A DNA stretch of 64,000 nucleotides from Peptoniphilus senegalensis JC140 (lineage in GTDB: Bacteria; Bacillota; Clostridia; Tissierellales; Peptoniphilaceae): positions 293,568-357,567 of the forward strand of contig NZ_HE610718.1 of NCBI RefSeq assembly GCF_000321025.1. Reading direction: 5' to 3'. The translations under genes were made by a program, and so were the position numbers. A model generated the notes under the pieces. That model worked only from the letters and a program-made list of their open reading frames with translations. It did not search any database and had not been told where the DNA came from. Position 1 is the first letter of the stretch. The number at the start of each line of letters is the position of its first letter. This document shows, piece after piece, positions 54,700 through 63,902 of this stretch.

Positions 54700-55315
54700 C
54701 TTTGTACCTCACAATCCCAATATATATTTTTTTAAGCTCTCCCACATTGCTATTTAAAAGCTCACCCTTTTTTATATCGGATATTGCGTAGGTTACATTA
54801 CATGCGACACAGTTGCCATACTCTTCGCCAGTGTTTGCGTCCATGCCAGAAGGTATGTCCACTCCAATAACATAATTGCCATGGATATTTATGGCATCAA
54901 TTAAAGTTCTATAAAACTTATTTAACTCTCTGTTTAGTCCTATGCCAAAAATTGCGTCCACAGTAATCTCATTTACTTCAATAGACTCGATTAATTCATC
55001 AAGATTGTCTTCTTTTATATATTTTACATCTGTAAGTTTTTTTATGATTTCTAAATTTTTGGAAAACTCCTCGCTCTCTTTGTCGCCAACAACAAAGACT
55101 TCAACAATTTTTCCGCTGAGTATTAAATGTCTTGCGATGACAAGTCCGTCGCCGCCATTATTTCCCTTACCGCAAATTATTGTAAAGGAATCGTACTGAT
55201 TAATTTCACGAAAAATCCCCATTCCTGCGTTTTCCATTAAAATAAGAGAATCTATTTTAAATTCTTCTATTGTCCTCTTTTCAAGCTCAATCATTTTATC
55301 TCTTGAAATTGTCAC
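54692..55315 (-). CDS. nnrE: NAD(P)H-hydrate epimerase (YjeF N-terminal domain)
   Basis: 207 residues, so the epimerase domain only; the dehydratase NnrD domain fused to it in many bacteria is absent here. Key motifs are LMENAGMGI, GKGNNGGDGLVIARHL, DAIFGIGLNREL and VDIPSGMDANTG. It repairs damaged NAD(P)HX by epimerisation. It overlaps the MATE gene by 8 nt; any functional link between them is unclear. Confidence 0.92.
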   Translation of the reverse strand: MTISRDKMIELEKRTIEEFKIDSLILMENAGMGIFREINQYDSFTIICGKGNNGGDGLVIARHLILSGKIVEVFVVGDKESEEFSKNLEIIKKLTDVKYIKEDNLDELIESIEVNEITVDAIFGIGLNRELNKFYRTLIDAINIHGNYVIGVDIPSGMDANTGEEYGNCVACNVTYAISDIKKGELLNSNVGELKKIYIGIVRYKDE

Positions 55316-55676
55316 AGTAATCCCTCCCTGTTTTTATTATATGCTATTTATTGCAAATTAACACCACATTCTTGTAAATTTAGGAATTATCTTTAATTAA
55401 TCTTTAAAGTCTAAATCATATTAATTTCAAATTTTTTATTAGCCTATCCCATCTTCCAATGAAAATTTTATTATCTCTATAAAAAATTTTTTACAAGCAA
55501 TACTTTATATGAATAAATCTTTTAACTATAAGAATACTTTTAAAATTCCCTACTCCTTAAACTATAAAAATTTATCTAAGTATATTTGCAAGGACAATAT
55601 AATACAGCAAAAACTTTTAAATTGCAAAATTTTTCTCAAATTTTTAAAAATATTTAAAAATTTTAAAACTTTTTTG
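55316..55676. other. AT-rich intergenic region
   Basis: About 360 nt of very AT-rich DNA between divergent genes. A possible 78-codon ORF here (55509-55745) has no ribosome site and biased Lys/Phe/Ile content, so it is not called. Nothing else was recognised. Confidence 0.5.
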
Positions 55677-55705
55677 TTGATATTTAATATCAATTATTTT
55701 ATAAT
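55677..55705 (+). promoter_or_regulatory. Promoter with operator palindrome upstream of the AraC-type gene
   Basis: TTGATA (55677-55682), a 17-nt spacer and perfect TATAAT (55700-55705). The -35 lies inside the 17-bp palindrome TTGATATT-T-AATATCAA (55677-55693), a likely repressor or autoregulator site. Confidence 0.6.
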
Positions 55706-55774
55706 TAGCTTAACGATAATACATATCAAAATAGTAAAAAAATGAACATATATAAAATTTTAATAGGAGGACTT

Positions 55775-56407
55775 ATGACAAATTATCTTACAATTGCCGA
55801 AAAGACCAAACCTGAATGCATAAATTGTGCTCACGAAATTTTTGAAAGTATTTCAAAAAATTCAGCTAACAAAAATTTTAGTGAGATGAAAAAACAAATA
55901 GATGATCTAAATACTTTTCTTTATACATATTTTTTAATTACATACAACAAAGATCTCTCACTTATACATGATGACTTTACTTTTAAACTCAATAATGCCA
56001 TAGACAAGTCTAATTTAAAGTATATAGCAAAGGATATTATAGAAGGCTACTCCAATTCTCTTCTTGATGAAATTGATTTTTCAAGAAATGAAATAATTGA
56101 CAAGGCTCTAAAAATTATTAATAGAGAATATACTTTAGGCTTAAACTTAGATGAGCTTGCAGAAAAACTTCATCTATCCAAAAATTATCTCTGCTCACTT
56201 TTTAAAGAAGAAACTGGATACACTTTTTGTCAATACCTAAATACACTGAAGACAAATAAGGCGAAAAAACTCCTTTCCGAGAACAAAAAGACTTTGGAAT
56301 ACATAAGTTATGAATGTGGATTTTCTTCACAGCCACATTTTACTATGACTTTCAAAAAATACACTGGAAAAACTCCTAGAGAATATAAAATGAGCGTCGC
56401 TCCTTAA
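55775..56407 (+). CDS. AraC-family transcriptional regulator
   Basis: 210 residues. The C-terminal AraC DNA-binding domain (LNLDELAEKLHLSKNYLCSLFKE, then YISYECGFSSQPHFTMTFKK) is unmistakable. The N-terminal 110 residues are a helical region of unknown type rather than a cupin. The ATG at 55775 follows AGGAGG; an earlier in-frame codon is at 55742. It precedes the MBOAT/SGNH genes by 58 nt and may regulate them. Confidence 0.9.
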   Translation: MTNYLTIAEKTKPECINCAHEIFESISKNSANKNFSEMKKQIDDLNTFLYTYFLITYNKDLSLIHDDFTFKLNNAIDKSNLKYIAKDIIEGYSNSLLDEIDFSRNEIIDKALKIINREYTLGLNLDELAEKLHLSKNYLCSLFKEETGYTFCQYLNTLKTNKAKKLLSENKKTLEYISYECGFSSQPHFTMTFKKYTGKTPREYKMSVAP

Positions 56408-56420
56408 TAATATGATATTG

Positions 56421-56464
56421 AAATCCTCCATCATTTGCTATATTATAAGATGATTGGAGGATTT
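56421..56464 (+). promoter_or_regulatory. Hairpin that would bury the MBOAT ribosome site
   Basis: AAATCCTCC (56421-56429) pairs with GGAGGATTT (56456-56464), helped by TCAT/ATGA inside. The right arm contains the GGAGG ribosome site of the MBOAT gene (ATG at 56466). It could also be a weak terminator for the AraC gene. Confidence 0.5.
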
Positions 56465-56465
56465 T

Positions 56466-57901
56466 ATGCTTTTTAATTCATTTGAATACTTAATTTTTTT
56501 GCCAATAGTTGTAATTTTATACAACTTCTTGCCTTTAAAATTTAAAAATATATTTTTGCTCTTAGCAAGCCTCACTTTTTATAGCTTTTGGAATGTGAAA
56601 TACACCTTCCTAATGATCTTCTCAATATTTGCTACCTATATAACAGGTCTTTATATTGAGAAAAATAGAGGAAACATAAAAAAAATGAAGCTTGCTGTAT
56701 TTTTGTGCTTTTTTATAAATTTAGGCATACTCTTTGTCTTTAAATACTTTAACTTTTTTGCAGACCTCTTAAATAATTTTTCCAACAAAAATTTTAACAT
56801 TGCCATAGATGTACTTCTTCCCGTTGGGATTTCCTTTTACACTTTCCAAGCTCTCGGCTACACAATTGATGTGTATAGAAAAGATATTCACGCAGAAGAA
56901 AATTTTATTGACTACGCTCTTTTCGTGTCCTTCTTTCCACAACTCGTTGCTGGCCCTATTGAAAGAAGTGTGAATTTACTTCCACAGATTAAAAAATAAA
57001 AAAATTTTCCTATGATAATTTAGTGAGAGGACTAATTCTTTTTGGCTATGGAATGTTTTTAAAATTAATTATTGCCGATAGGGCAGCAATTCTTGTCAAT
57101 GAAGTTTTTGGAAATTACAAGACTTTTTCTCGCGAAATTTTAATTATCTCTGGGATTTTATTTACTCTACAAATTTATTGCGACTTCTACTCATATTCAA
57201 TAATGGCAAAGGGTTCTGCCAAAATCCTTGGCATTGATTTAATGGACAACTTCAAAGAGCCGCTTTTATCTAAATCCATCACAGAATTTTGGAGAAGATG
57301 GCACATTTCCCTCTCAACTTGGTTTAAGGACTATCTATACATTCCCCTTGGTGGCAACAGAAAGAGCAAATTTAGGAAGTACATTAATCTTCTTATAGTT
57401 TTTTTAACTAGCGGACTTTGGCATGGAGCAGAACTTTCCTTTGTCCTCTGGGGACTTATTCATGGAGTCTTTAATGTAATAGAAAATATTTTTGGCATAA
57501 ACAAAAAGTCCAAGAGAAATATTTTAGTGGATACAGTTAGAAGACTTATTACTTTTACAATTGTTGTCTTTGCCTTTATTTATTTTAGGGCTGAAAATAT
57601 CCATCATGGCAATGAATATCTAATGGCAATTATAAATAATAAGAGCTCTCTAAACTTATTGGATGATTTATCAAAGACGTCTTTTGGCATTTCAAATATT
57701 TATCCCCTTCTTGCTGGCATACTTATTTTATTTGTCTTTGATCTTTTGAAGTACAATAAAATAAATTTAAGTGAAGCTATTTTAAAACTTATTCTTCCAA
57801 TAAGGTGGCTCATTTATCTTGCCTTTATCTTTGCCATAATAATATTTGGAATCTATGGTCCTGAGTTTTCCGAATCTGCCTTTATTTATTTTCAGTTCTA
57901 G
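56466..57901 (+). pseudogene. MBOAT (AlgI/DltB-like) O-acyltransferase, broken by a -1 frameshift
   Basis: Two pieces (to 56999, and a continuation in another frame to 57901) together make a normal MBOAT of about 478 residues. The first piece carries LLPVGISFYTFQALGYTIDVYR and FFPQLVAGPIER; the second carries FWRRWHISLSTWFKDYLYIPLGGN and SGLWHGAEL with the catalytic His. The frame change falls at an A6 run (56991-56996): LLPQIKK, stop, versus KKFSYDNLVRG in the other frame. Adding one A restores it. The enzyme would transfer acyl groups across the membrane to a polymer, together with the next gene. Confidence 0.88.
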
Positions 57902-57920
57902 TTTTGTAGGTGATAATAAA

Positions 57921-58949
57921 ATGAAAAAATCTCTAAAAATTTTAAAGTCAATAATATTTATTGCCCTAATAGTTTTTGGTGCCCTAGAACTAAATAATTT
58001 ATTTATTAGGAAGTCTCTTGCAAAACCTTGGGACATGGGAAATAAAATTGGTGGATTCTTTAATGAAAGTGATGACTACAATACAATGTTCTTTGGTACA
58101 AGCCACAGCTACTGTTCCTTTGAACCACTTGTAATTTACGAAAGGACAGGAATAAAATCCTACGTCCTTGCATCACAAAGTCAACCTCTAAAAATTAGTG
58201 CATCCTATATTAAAGAAGCTCTAAGAAGAAAAAATCCAAACATTATATTTGTGGACATTCAATCATCAATTTATAAGCTTACAGAAGATTCTAGCGTTGT
58301 AAATTCTTATTCAGACTACATGCCTATGTCGAATAATAAGATGAAAATGATTATAAAAAAAGTTCCTAAGGGCTTTAAAGCACAAGCAATTTTTCCCCTT
58401 GTTACCTATCACAGCAGGTGGGATGAATTAAAAGATGAAGACTACAACTTTGATAAAGCTTCCTACGAGGACTACTTAAAGGGTTATGTACTTTTAAAGG
58501 GTCAAAGTGAAAATTTTAAAAATGATCAAGTTAAAGATTTGAATAAATATATAACATCTATTAAAAGCTTTAATGAAAAAAATTATCTAAAAGAAAATCT
58601 GGCTGCCATTGATGAAATAATTGACACTGCCAATAGAAAGGGTTTGAAATTATTTTTTGTAAAGACGCCTATTTACGATTACGATTTATATAAGGATAAT
58701 ATAAGTTATATTGAAAGAGAGTTAAAAAATAGAGGTGCAAACTTTATTGACTTCAACAACTTTTATGATGAGATGAATTTATCCAAAGAGGATTTTTATG
58801 ATCCTCATCACCTAAATGTTAAAGGTGCAGAAAAGTTTAATTTATTTTTTATTGATTACATGAAAAAGCAAGGCATCTTCCAAGAAAATTTAGCTGATGA
58901 TAAAGATTGGCTTAATAACATTAGAATTTACGATATAAATAAATCATGA
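57921..58949 (+). CDS. SGNH/AlgJ-DltD-like protein, partner of the MBOAT
   Basis: 342 residues. An N-terminal anchor helix (SIIFIALIVFGALEL) is followed by an extracellular domain. FFGTSHSYCSFEP resembles block I of SGNH hydrolases (GTSHS), and DFNNFYDE and DPHHLNVKGAEKFN supply the late Asp-x-x-His block (DPHH). This fold partners MBOAT enzymes in O-acetylation or D-alanylation. The ATG at 57921 follows AGGTGAT, 19 nt after the MBOAT stop. It probably acts on a wall or surface polymer. Confidence 0.82.
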   Translation: MKKSLKILKSIIFIALIVFGALELNNLFIRKSLAKPWDMGNKIGGFFNESDDYNTMFFGTSHSYCSFEPLVIYERTGIKSYVLASQSQPLKISASYIKEALRRKNPNIIFVDIQSSIYKLTEDSSVVNSYSDYMPMSNNKMKMIIKKVPKGFKAQAIFPLVTYHSRWDELKDEDYNFDKASYEDYLKGYVLLKGQSENFKNDQVKDLNKYITSIKSFNEKNYLKENLAAIDEIIDTANRKGLKLFFVKTPIYDYDLYKDNISYIERELKNRGANFIDFNNFYDEMNLSKEDFYDPHHLNVKGAEKFNLFFIDYMKKQGIFQENLADDKDWLNNIRIYDINKS

Positions 58950-58984
58950 TAGACAGAATTTTTTATCCTCTGTCTATTTTTTTG
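58949..58984 (+). terminator. Terminator after the SGNH-like gene
   Basis: ATAGACAGA (58949-58957) pairs with TCTGTCTAT (58969-58977), followed by a run of T residues. Confidence 0.85.
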
Positions 58985-59074
58985 CAATCCGTTATCATTA
59001 TTGATGAGCGCTATTATCTATAAAATCCAAAATCATATATTTAAAATAAATTTATAACCTTTTTTCTATAAATC

Positions 59075-59103
59075 TTGATTTTTTTTATAAAAAATACTAG
59101 AAT
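59075..59103 (+). promoter_or_regulatory. Promoter of the LysR-type gene
   Basis: TTGATT (59075-59080), a 17-nt spacer and TAGAAT (59098-59103). The ribosome site AAGGAGGT begins about 8 nt later, implying a very short leader. Confidence 0.55.
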
Positions 59104-59122
59104 ATCCATTAAGGAGGTTATT

Positions 59123-59995
59123 ATGACTATAAGGGATTTGGAAATATTTATCGAAGTTGTCAGGGCTAAGAATATGTCTGTTGCTGCAAAGAGTTTAGAA
59201 ATTTCTCAACCGACTGTCTCCCATGCAATTTCGCAAATTGAAAATGAGTACAACGTAAAATTGTTCGATAGGGTTTCAAAAAAATTATACATAACTGATG
59301 TTGGCTTGAGACTATATGATTTTGCCCTAAATATTATTGAACAATTTGAAAGCACTATTATTTTTTTGCAAGCTTCCTCTACTTCTCACAACATAAACTT
59401 AGGCGTGAGCTCAAACTTTAGCTCCCAGTTTTTGCTTGAGATAATAAATGAGTATGAAAAGAAGAAAAATGATGTCAGCATAAGAGTTTATGTTGATTCT
59501 CGTGAAAAAATAATGGAAAAATTAAATTCTGGAGTAATAAATCTTGCAATAATAGATGGGGATTCTGGCATTGAAAATAGTTCTTCTGAAGCTTTCTTTG
59601 AAGATGAAATTTTTGTTATTTCATCTAAAAATTCTGATATTGATGACAAAAAAGAGCTTGAAGCAAATGATTTGAAAAACAAAAAATTTGTCCTTGGAGA
59701 TTTAGATGGCTATTCTAAAAAGATATTTTTAAATTATCTTCGTGAAAAAAGTATACCTATTGACTTGAAATTCATCTGTCAAAATAAGGATATGGTTTTG
59801 AATATAGTAAAAAATACTGATGCTCTTTCTATTGGTGCAAGTTCATCCTTTAATGATGATTCAATAACAAAGCACAGATTATCAGAGCTTTCTATCAAAA
59901 GAACCTACTATATGGTCTACCATAATGATGCTTTTCTCAAAAAGAATTTGAAAAATTTTGTGAATTTTGTAAAACACAAATTTAATAAAGAATAA
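59123..59995 (+). CDS. LysR-family transcriptional regulator
   Basis: 290 residues. The N-terminal winged HTH (MTIRDLEIFIEVVRAKNMSV, then SLEISQPTVSHAISQIE) is typical of LysR. A substrate-binding domain follows. The start at 59123 is chosen for AAGGAGGT 5 nt upstream; a TTG further upstream lies in the promoter. The PAP2 gene begins 4 nt downstream, so the two are co-transcribed. Effector unknown. Confidence 0.93.
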   Translation: MTIRDLEIFIEVVRAKNMSVAAKSLEISQPTVSHAISQIENEYNVKLFDRVSKKLYITDVGLRLYDFALNIIEQFESTIIFLQASSTSHNINLGVSSNFSSQFLLEIINEYEKKKNDVSIRVYVDSREKIMEKLNSGVINLAIIDGDSGIENSSSEAFFEDEIFVISSKNSDIDDKKELEANDLKNKKFVLGDLDGYSKKIFLNYLREKSIPIDLKFICQNKDMVLNIVKNTDALSIGASSSFNDDSITKHRLSELSIKRTYYMVYHNDAFLKKNLKNFVNFVKHKFNKE

Positions 59996-59999
59996 CTAT

Positions 60000-60518
60000 A
60001 TGGAAATAAAATTTTTAGAATTACTTCATTCTCTTCATTTTCCACTTCTAAATTATATAATGATTTTTATAACAAGTCTTGGAAATGGAGGATTGATTTG
60101 GATTGTTGCTGCACTGTTTTTGATTTTTCAAAATAAAAATATGTTAAAGAGAGAAGGCTTTACTATTGCAGTGGCTCTAATTATTTTCTCTGTCTTGGGT
60201 CTTTTGATTTTAAAGCCAATAATCGCAAGGCCAAGACCTTTTATTGCTCAAGGTGTTGACATTCTTATAAAGGAGCCTATGGGATTTTCTTTTCCATCTG
60301 GACACACTGGTTCATCCTTTGCAGCAGCATCTGTAATTTATTTTTACAATAAAAAAAGAGGCCTTCTGGCACTCATCTTGGCAACACTAATTGCCTTCTC
60401 TAGGATGTATCTCTTTGTGCATTATCCAAGTGATATTGTAGGAGGACTAATTCTCGGCATAATATCTTCTAGGATTGCGATTAAAATTACAAATGAAATT
60501 TCAAGAAAGAAAGCATAA
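60000..60518 (+). CDS. PAP2-family membrane phosphatase
   Basis: 172 residues with about five helices. The three catalytic blocks are KPIIARPRP, PSGHTGSS and SRMYLFVHYPSD, as in type 2 phosphatidic acid / undecaprenyl pyrophosphate phosphatases. It likely recycles the undecaprenyl carrier or dephosphorylates lipids. It directly follows the LysR gene. Confidence 0.93.
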   Translation: MEIKFLELLHSLHFPLLNYIMIFITSLGNGGLIWIVAALFLIFQNKNMLKREGFTIAVALIIFSVLGLLILKPIIARPRPFIAQGVDILIKEPMGFSFPSGHTGSSFAAASVIYFYNKKRGLLALILATLIAFSRMYLFVHYPSDIVGGLILGIISSRIAIKITNEISRKKA

Positions 60519-60522
60519 AAAT

Positions 60523-60550
60523 TACCCCGTATTAATTGCGGGGTAAATAT
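60523..60550. terminator. Terminator between converging PAP2 and unknown genes
   Basis: TACCCCG (60523-60529) pairs with CGGGGTA (60539-60545), with A-rich and T-rich flanks. It overlaps the last codons of the minus-strand gene. Confidence 0.75.
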
Positions 60551-61233
60551 TTTTCTGCTATTTTTAAATTTAATTCTTCGCCAAGACCTCCGTAGATTTC
60601 TTGATATTCTTCATAGACGCTCTTTAGTCTCTTCAAATTAAAGTCAATTGCATCTTTGTCATCTAACATATCAAGTTGATTTAGGGGAAATCTGTCAAAG
60701 ATTATTGATATTTCTATCTCAAGATCTTCTCTCATAAATTGAAGTTTTTCACTACTTATGTCAAGCTCCCCTGGTCTGTCTCTTTTTAAAAATTCTATAA
60801 GCCCATTCTCATCACAATTTTTAAAAAGCTCCTCTGCCTTTTCAAATTCTTCTAATGGAAAATCATTTAACTTTGGACTGTAATAAAAAATAATCTCTCT
60901 AAATATGTCCTCGATTTTCTTTTTCTTCTCATCAGTGATTATAATTTCATCTTCTGATGAAAATTCTCCTATATCATTGTCACAAAGCTCCTCAAACTCT
61001 TTTTCAAATTCTTCGTCAGACTTCTTTTTTGCATCTTCTGGGGTAAATTTATCCAAGAGCTTAATATTTCTCCTAAGTTTTCTTATATTCAAATTTAAAG
61101 TATCTACATATTTTTCTAAATCTCCAAAAATTTCATGGTATCTCTCATAAGTCTTTGGAATTAAATTTATTATTGTGTCTTCTTTGACAAAAATCAGCTC
61201 TGTGACTAAAAATTTTAAATAATTTCTTTCCAT
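60532..61233 (-). CDS. Uncharacterised acidic cytoplasmic protein
   Basis: 233 residues, strongly acidic and helical, with no signal peptide or membrane helix. Stretches such as DEEFEKEFEELCDND and RREDLEIEIS-like helices suggest an all-alpha fold. I recognise no family. It lies 39 nt downstream of the C39-like gene, probably in the same operon. Confidence 0.7.
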   Translation of the reverse strand: MERNYLKFLVTELIFVKEDTIINLIPKTYERYHEIFGDLEKYVDTLNLNIRKLRRNIKLLDKFTPEDAKKKSDEEFEKEFEELCDNDIGEFSSEDEIIITDEKKKKIEDIFREIIFYYSPKLNDFPLEEFEKAEELFKNCDENGLIEFLKRDRPGELDISSEKLQFMREDLEIEISIIFDRFPLNQLDMLDDKDAIDFNLKRLKSVYEEYQEIYGGLGEELNLKIAEKYLPRN

Positions 61234-61272
61234 AAAATCACCTTTTTCTTATAAACATAAACTCTATTATAA

Positions 61273-61872
61273 TTAAGACAATAAGTCAATGTTAAAAATA
61301 TTGTAAGAAAAAACTGGAAAATTCATAAAACCTTTTAAGTCGCTGTAGTCTATGTAGGATGGAGTCTTGTTCCAGCCGTCATAAACATGCAAAAATTTTA
61401 TTTTCATACCCTTAAACTTATAAATTGAGTAGCCAAAAATAACTAAGGAGTGATTCTTATAATAGCCACAGCCAAGATTCATGAGGACTGGTCTATAATT
61501 ATCTATTTCGCCTTTTACATGAGAATAGAAGTTCCCTATGTAAATTCCCTTAGCTTTTAAATTCATGTTATTTTTCTCAAAAAAAGTATTTGCAATGTGA
61601 GAAATAAAAAAGGGAATAGTCCCAACACTTTTGAAATATCCATTTCTCCTTGCGATTTCAAAAACTTCTTCATATATTTTAAATTTGTCCAAGTCTTTAT
61701 AATAGTAATTTACAATTCTAGTAATGCTCGCTATTGTACAATTATTAGTCCTATCTTCAAAGTCTCTTTGCAAAAAATTCGGCACTTCAATTTCGCCTGA
61801 CTCAAGTAAACTTGCCATGGGATAATTTTTTTCTATATAATCATTTAAGTTCGCAATTCTGTTTTTTTCCAT
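61273..61872 (-). CDS. C39-like papain-fold protein
   Basis: 199 residues. A catalytic-type Cys lies in NNCTIASITRI and a His in KNHSLVIFGY, the spacing expected of C39-like peptidase domains. No signal peptide is seen, so it acts in the cytoplasm or is non-enzymatic. The ATG at 61872 follows GGAGG 5 nt upstream. It is first in a two-gene unit with an unknown acidic protein. Confidence 0.65.
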   Translation of the reverse strand: MEKNRIANLNDYIEKNYPMASLLESGEIEVPNFLQRDFEDRTNNCTIASITRIVNYYYKDLDKFKIYEEVFEIARRNGYFKSVGTIPFFISHIANTFFEKNNMNLKAKGIYIGNFYSHVKGEIDNYRPVLMNLGCGYYKNHSLVIFGYSIYKFKGMKIKFLHVYDGWNKTPSYIDYSDLKGFMNFPVFSYNIFNIDLLS

Positions 61873-61909
61873 CTCTTCCTCCAATCTACTTATACCCATT
61901 AATAGACAT

Positions 61910-61940
61910 AAAAAAAGTTTTATGAAAAATCCATAAAACT
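61910..61940 (-). terminator. Terminator of the radical SAM / partner operon
   Basis: On the minus strand AGTTTTATG and CATAAAACT form a 9-bp stem (61916-61940) followed by six U residues, directly at the stop codon. Confidence 0.85.
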
Positions 61941-62665
61941 CACTTAAATCTATTTATTTCAGGGAGGTTGTCCCAATACCTTTTTGGCATATTTTGCATC
62001 CTAAGCTTTTTATTTTTTCGCTCTTCTATGGCAATGGCATCATAAAAAACTCTCCAAAGGTCTACATAGCTATCTTCCATCTTAAAATTGCCATTCATGT
62101 GATAGTCGAAAAATTCTCTCTTCTTCCCATCATAAATTACAGCACGATTTCTTTTTGTATCTGCAATTATAAATTTTTCATTTACAAGTCTGCTCTTGAA
62201 GTGTCTAAAGATATAATACAAAATATCATTCTCTGGCTTAAATTTAGAAAACAAAAATCCATCCATCTCCTCAAAGCGAAGAAGTCCCTTGTAAGAGTGA
62301 ATTTCTCCTAAAACTCTCTTTAATATATTTCTAAATAACACCACATAATCATCTGTACTCTCTATATAATAAAAACCCTTGACATATAATTTTTTTAGGG
62401 TCTTTGCTATGGCAATTTCTTTTTTTTCATTGCAAGAAGAAAAAACCATAAACATATTGTCATAAAAAGAATATGAAAAATTTTTAATCACAGATTTTTT
62501 TACACGCTCTGCCTTGTCCCTTTCTGTCACACAATTTATCCTGTCACTTATAAAATCAATTTGCTCGTCTTTTTTTACAATGTCATCTACATCTTCTAAA
62601 ACTTTATAAGAATTAAAAATAACTGTTAGAAGTCCTTCAAAACTCCCATCATATACATAAATCAT
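61940..62665 (-). CDS. Partner protein of the radical SAM DNA-modification pair (TIGR03915 type)
   Basis: 241 residues. The opening YVYDGSFEGLLTVIFNSY and the ending MPKRYWDNLPEINRF match the family known as probable DNA metabolism protein (TIGR03915, DUF4130). This family almost always sits beside the radical SAM family TIGR03916, as here, where it follows by 10 nt. Its chemistry is unknown; links to DNA repair are from family context. Confidence 0.85.
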   Translation of the reverse strand: MIYVYDGSFEGLLTVIFNSYKVLEDVDDIVKKDEQIDFISDRINCVTERDKAERVKKSVIKNFSYSFYDNMFMVFSSCNEKKEIAIAKTLKKLYVKGFYYIESTDDYVVLFRNILKRVLGEIHSYKGLLRFEEMDGFLFSKFKPENDILYYIFRHFKSRLVNEKFIIADTKRNRAVIYDGKKREFFDYHMNGNFKMEDSYVDLWRVFYDAIAIEERKNKKLRMQNMPKRYWDNLPEINRFK

Positions 62666-62675
62666 ATTTTCCTCT

Positions 62676-63902
62676 TTAAAAAAATGAAAGCTGCTCAGAG
62701 CTTTCCCTATCCAAAATTAGATCACGGAGAGACTCTTTCGTGTCAAATTTTCTGCCATAGTATTTTCCGGATACAGTTATAAAATTTATTGCCCTCTTTG
62801 TAGAGATCCTAAGCTTTTTTAAATCTTCAAAAGTAAGGGCAAAGGACTTTCTAGCCTTAATAATTTTTCGTGCAGACCTTGGACCAAAACCTGGGATTTT
62901 TAAAAGTTCCTCAAGACTCGCCTTATTTATTTCAATTGGATTAGTGTAATTTTCTATTGCCCAGTCCATTTTTGGATCAAGCCTTAAATCAAAATCTTTT
63001 TTCTTATCGCTTAAAAGTTCACTTGCACGAAAACCATAGAATCTCATCAAAAAATCTGCTTGATAAATTCTGTGTTCCCTAAGTAAGGGTGTCTTTTCCC
63101 TTGGCAATAGTGAGCTTTCTCTCACAGGGACATAAGCAGAATAATAAATTCTTTTTAATGAATAATCGTCATAAAGGGACTGTGATCTTATCATAAGGTC
63201 TCTATCGTGAATGTCTCCTGCTCCTACTATCATCTGTGTAGTTTGTCCTGCAGGCAAAAATAAATTTTTCTTGGGGTAATTTTTATATTTTTCCCTTTCA
63301 AAAGTATTTATCTTTAGTGTCTTTGAGACTAAATCCATGGGCTTTGTTATATCATCAATTTTCTTTTCTGGTGCAAGAAGTGCAAGACTTCTCTCTGTTG
63401 GAAGTTCAATATTTATACTCATCCTGTCAACATATCTTCCCAGCTCTTTTATTAAATATTCACTTGCTCCTGGTATTGCCTTCATGTGAATATAGCCATT
63501 AAAATTTTCCACTTCACGCAGTCTTTTTGCCACCTCAATTAATTTTTCCATGGTATAGTCGCAGGACTTAAAAATTCCTGATGACAAAAATAATCCTTCT
63601 ATGTAATTTCTTTTGTAAAAATTTATTGTGAGATTAACTACTTCATCCACAGTAAAAGCTGCCCTCTTAGAATCAAGGCTTCTTGCATTTATGCAATAAT
63701 TGCAGTTGTAGATACAGTGATTGGTAAAAAGTATTTTTAAGAGCGATATGCACCTTCCATCTTCGCTCCAAGAGTGACAAATTCCACTCATACTTGCATT
63801 GCCAATGCCACCACTATTCTTTCTATTAGAGCCAGAAGAAGAACAGCTTACATCATATTTTGCCGCATCTGATAGTATTTTTAGTTTCTCTTTTAATTCC
63901 AT
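62676..63902 (-). CDS. Radical SAM protein, putative DNA modification/repair (TIGR03916 type)
   Basis: 408 residues. The [4Fe-4S] motif is CIYNCNYC (Cx3CxxC) near residues 62-69, preceded by a Cys-rich CHSWSEDGRCISLLKIL segment. Late in the protein, LLKIPGFGPRSARKIIKARK is a helix-hairpin-helix DNA-binding motif. This domain set defines the putative DNA modification/repair radical SAM family. It is first of a two-gene operon with its usual partner. The actual modified base is unknown. Confidence 0.9.
   Translation of the reverse strand: MELKEKLKILSDAAKYDVSCSSSGSNRKNSGGIGNASMSGICHSWSEDGRCISLLKILFTNHCIYNCNYCINARSLDSKRAAFTVDEVVNLTINFYKRNYIEGLFLSSGIFKSCDYTMEKLIEVAKRLREVENFNGYIHMKAIPGASEYLIKELGRYVDRMSINIELPTERSLALLAPEKKIDDITKPMDLVSKTLKINTFEREKYKNYPKKNLFLPAGQTTQMIVGAGDIHDRDLMIRSQSLYDDYSLKRIYYSAYVPVRESSLLPREKTPLLREHRIYQADFLMRFYGFRASELLSDKKKDFDLRLDPKMDWAIENYTNPIEINKASLEELLKIPGFGPRSARKIIKARKSFALTFEDLKKLRISTKRAINFITVSGKYYGRKFDTKESLRDLILDRESSEQLSFF

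Noticed and set aside
55509..55745. 78-codon ORF upstream of the AraC gene
   Set aside because: No ribosome site, biased composition from AT-rich DNA, and it contains the promoter and palindrome of the AraC gene.
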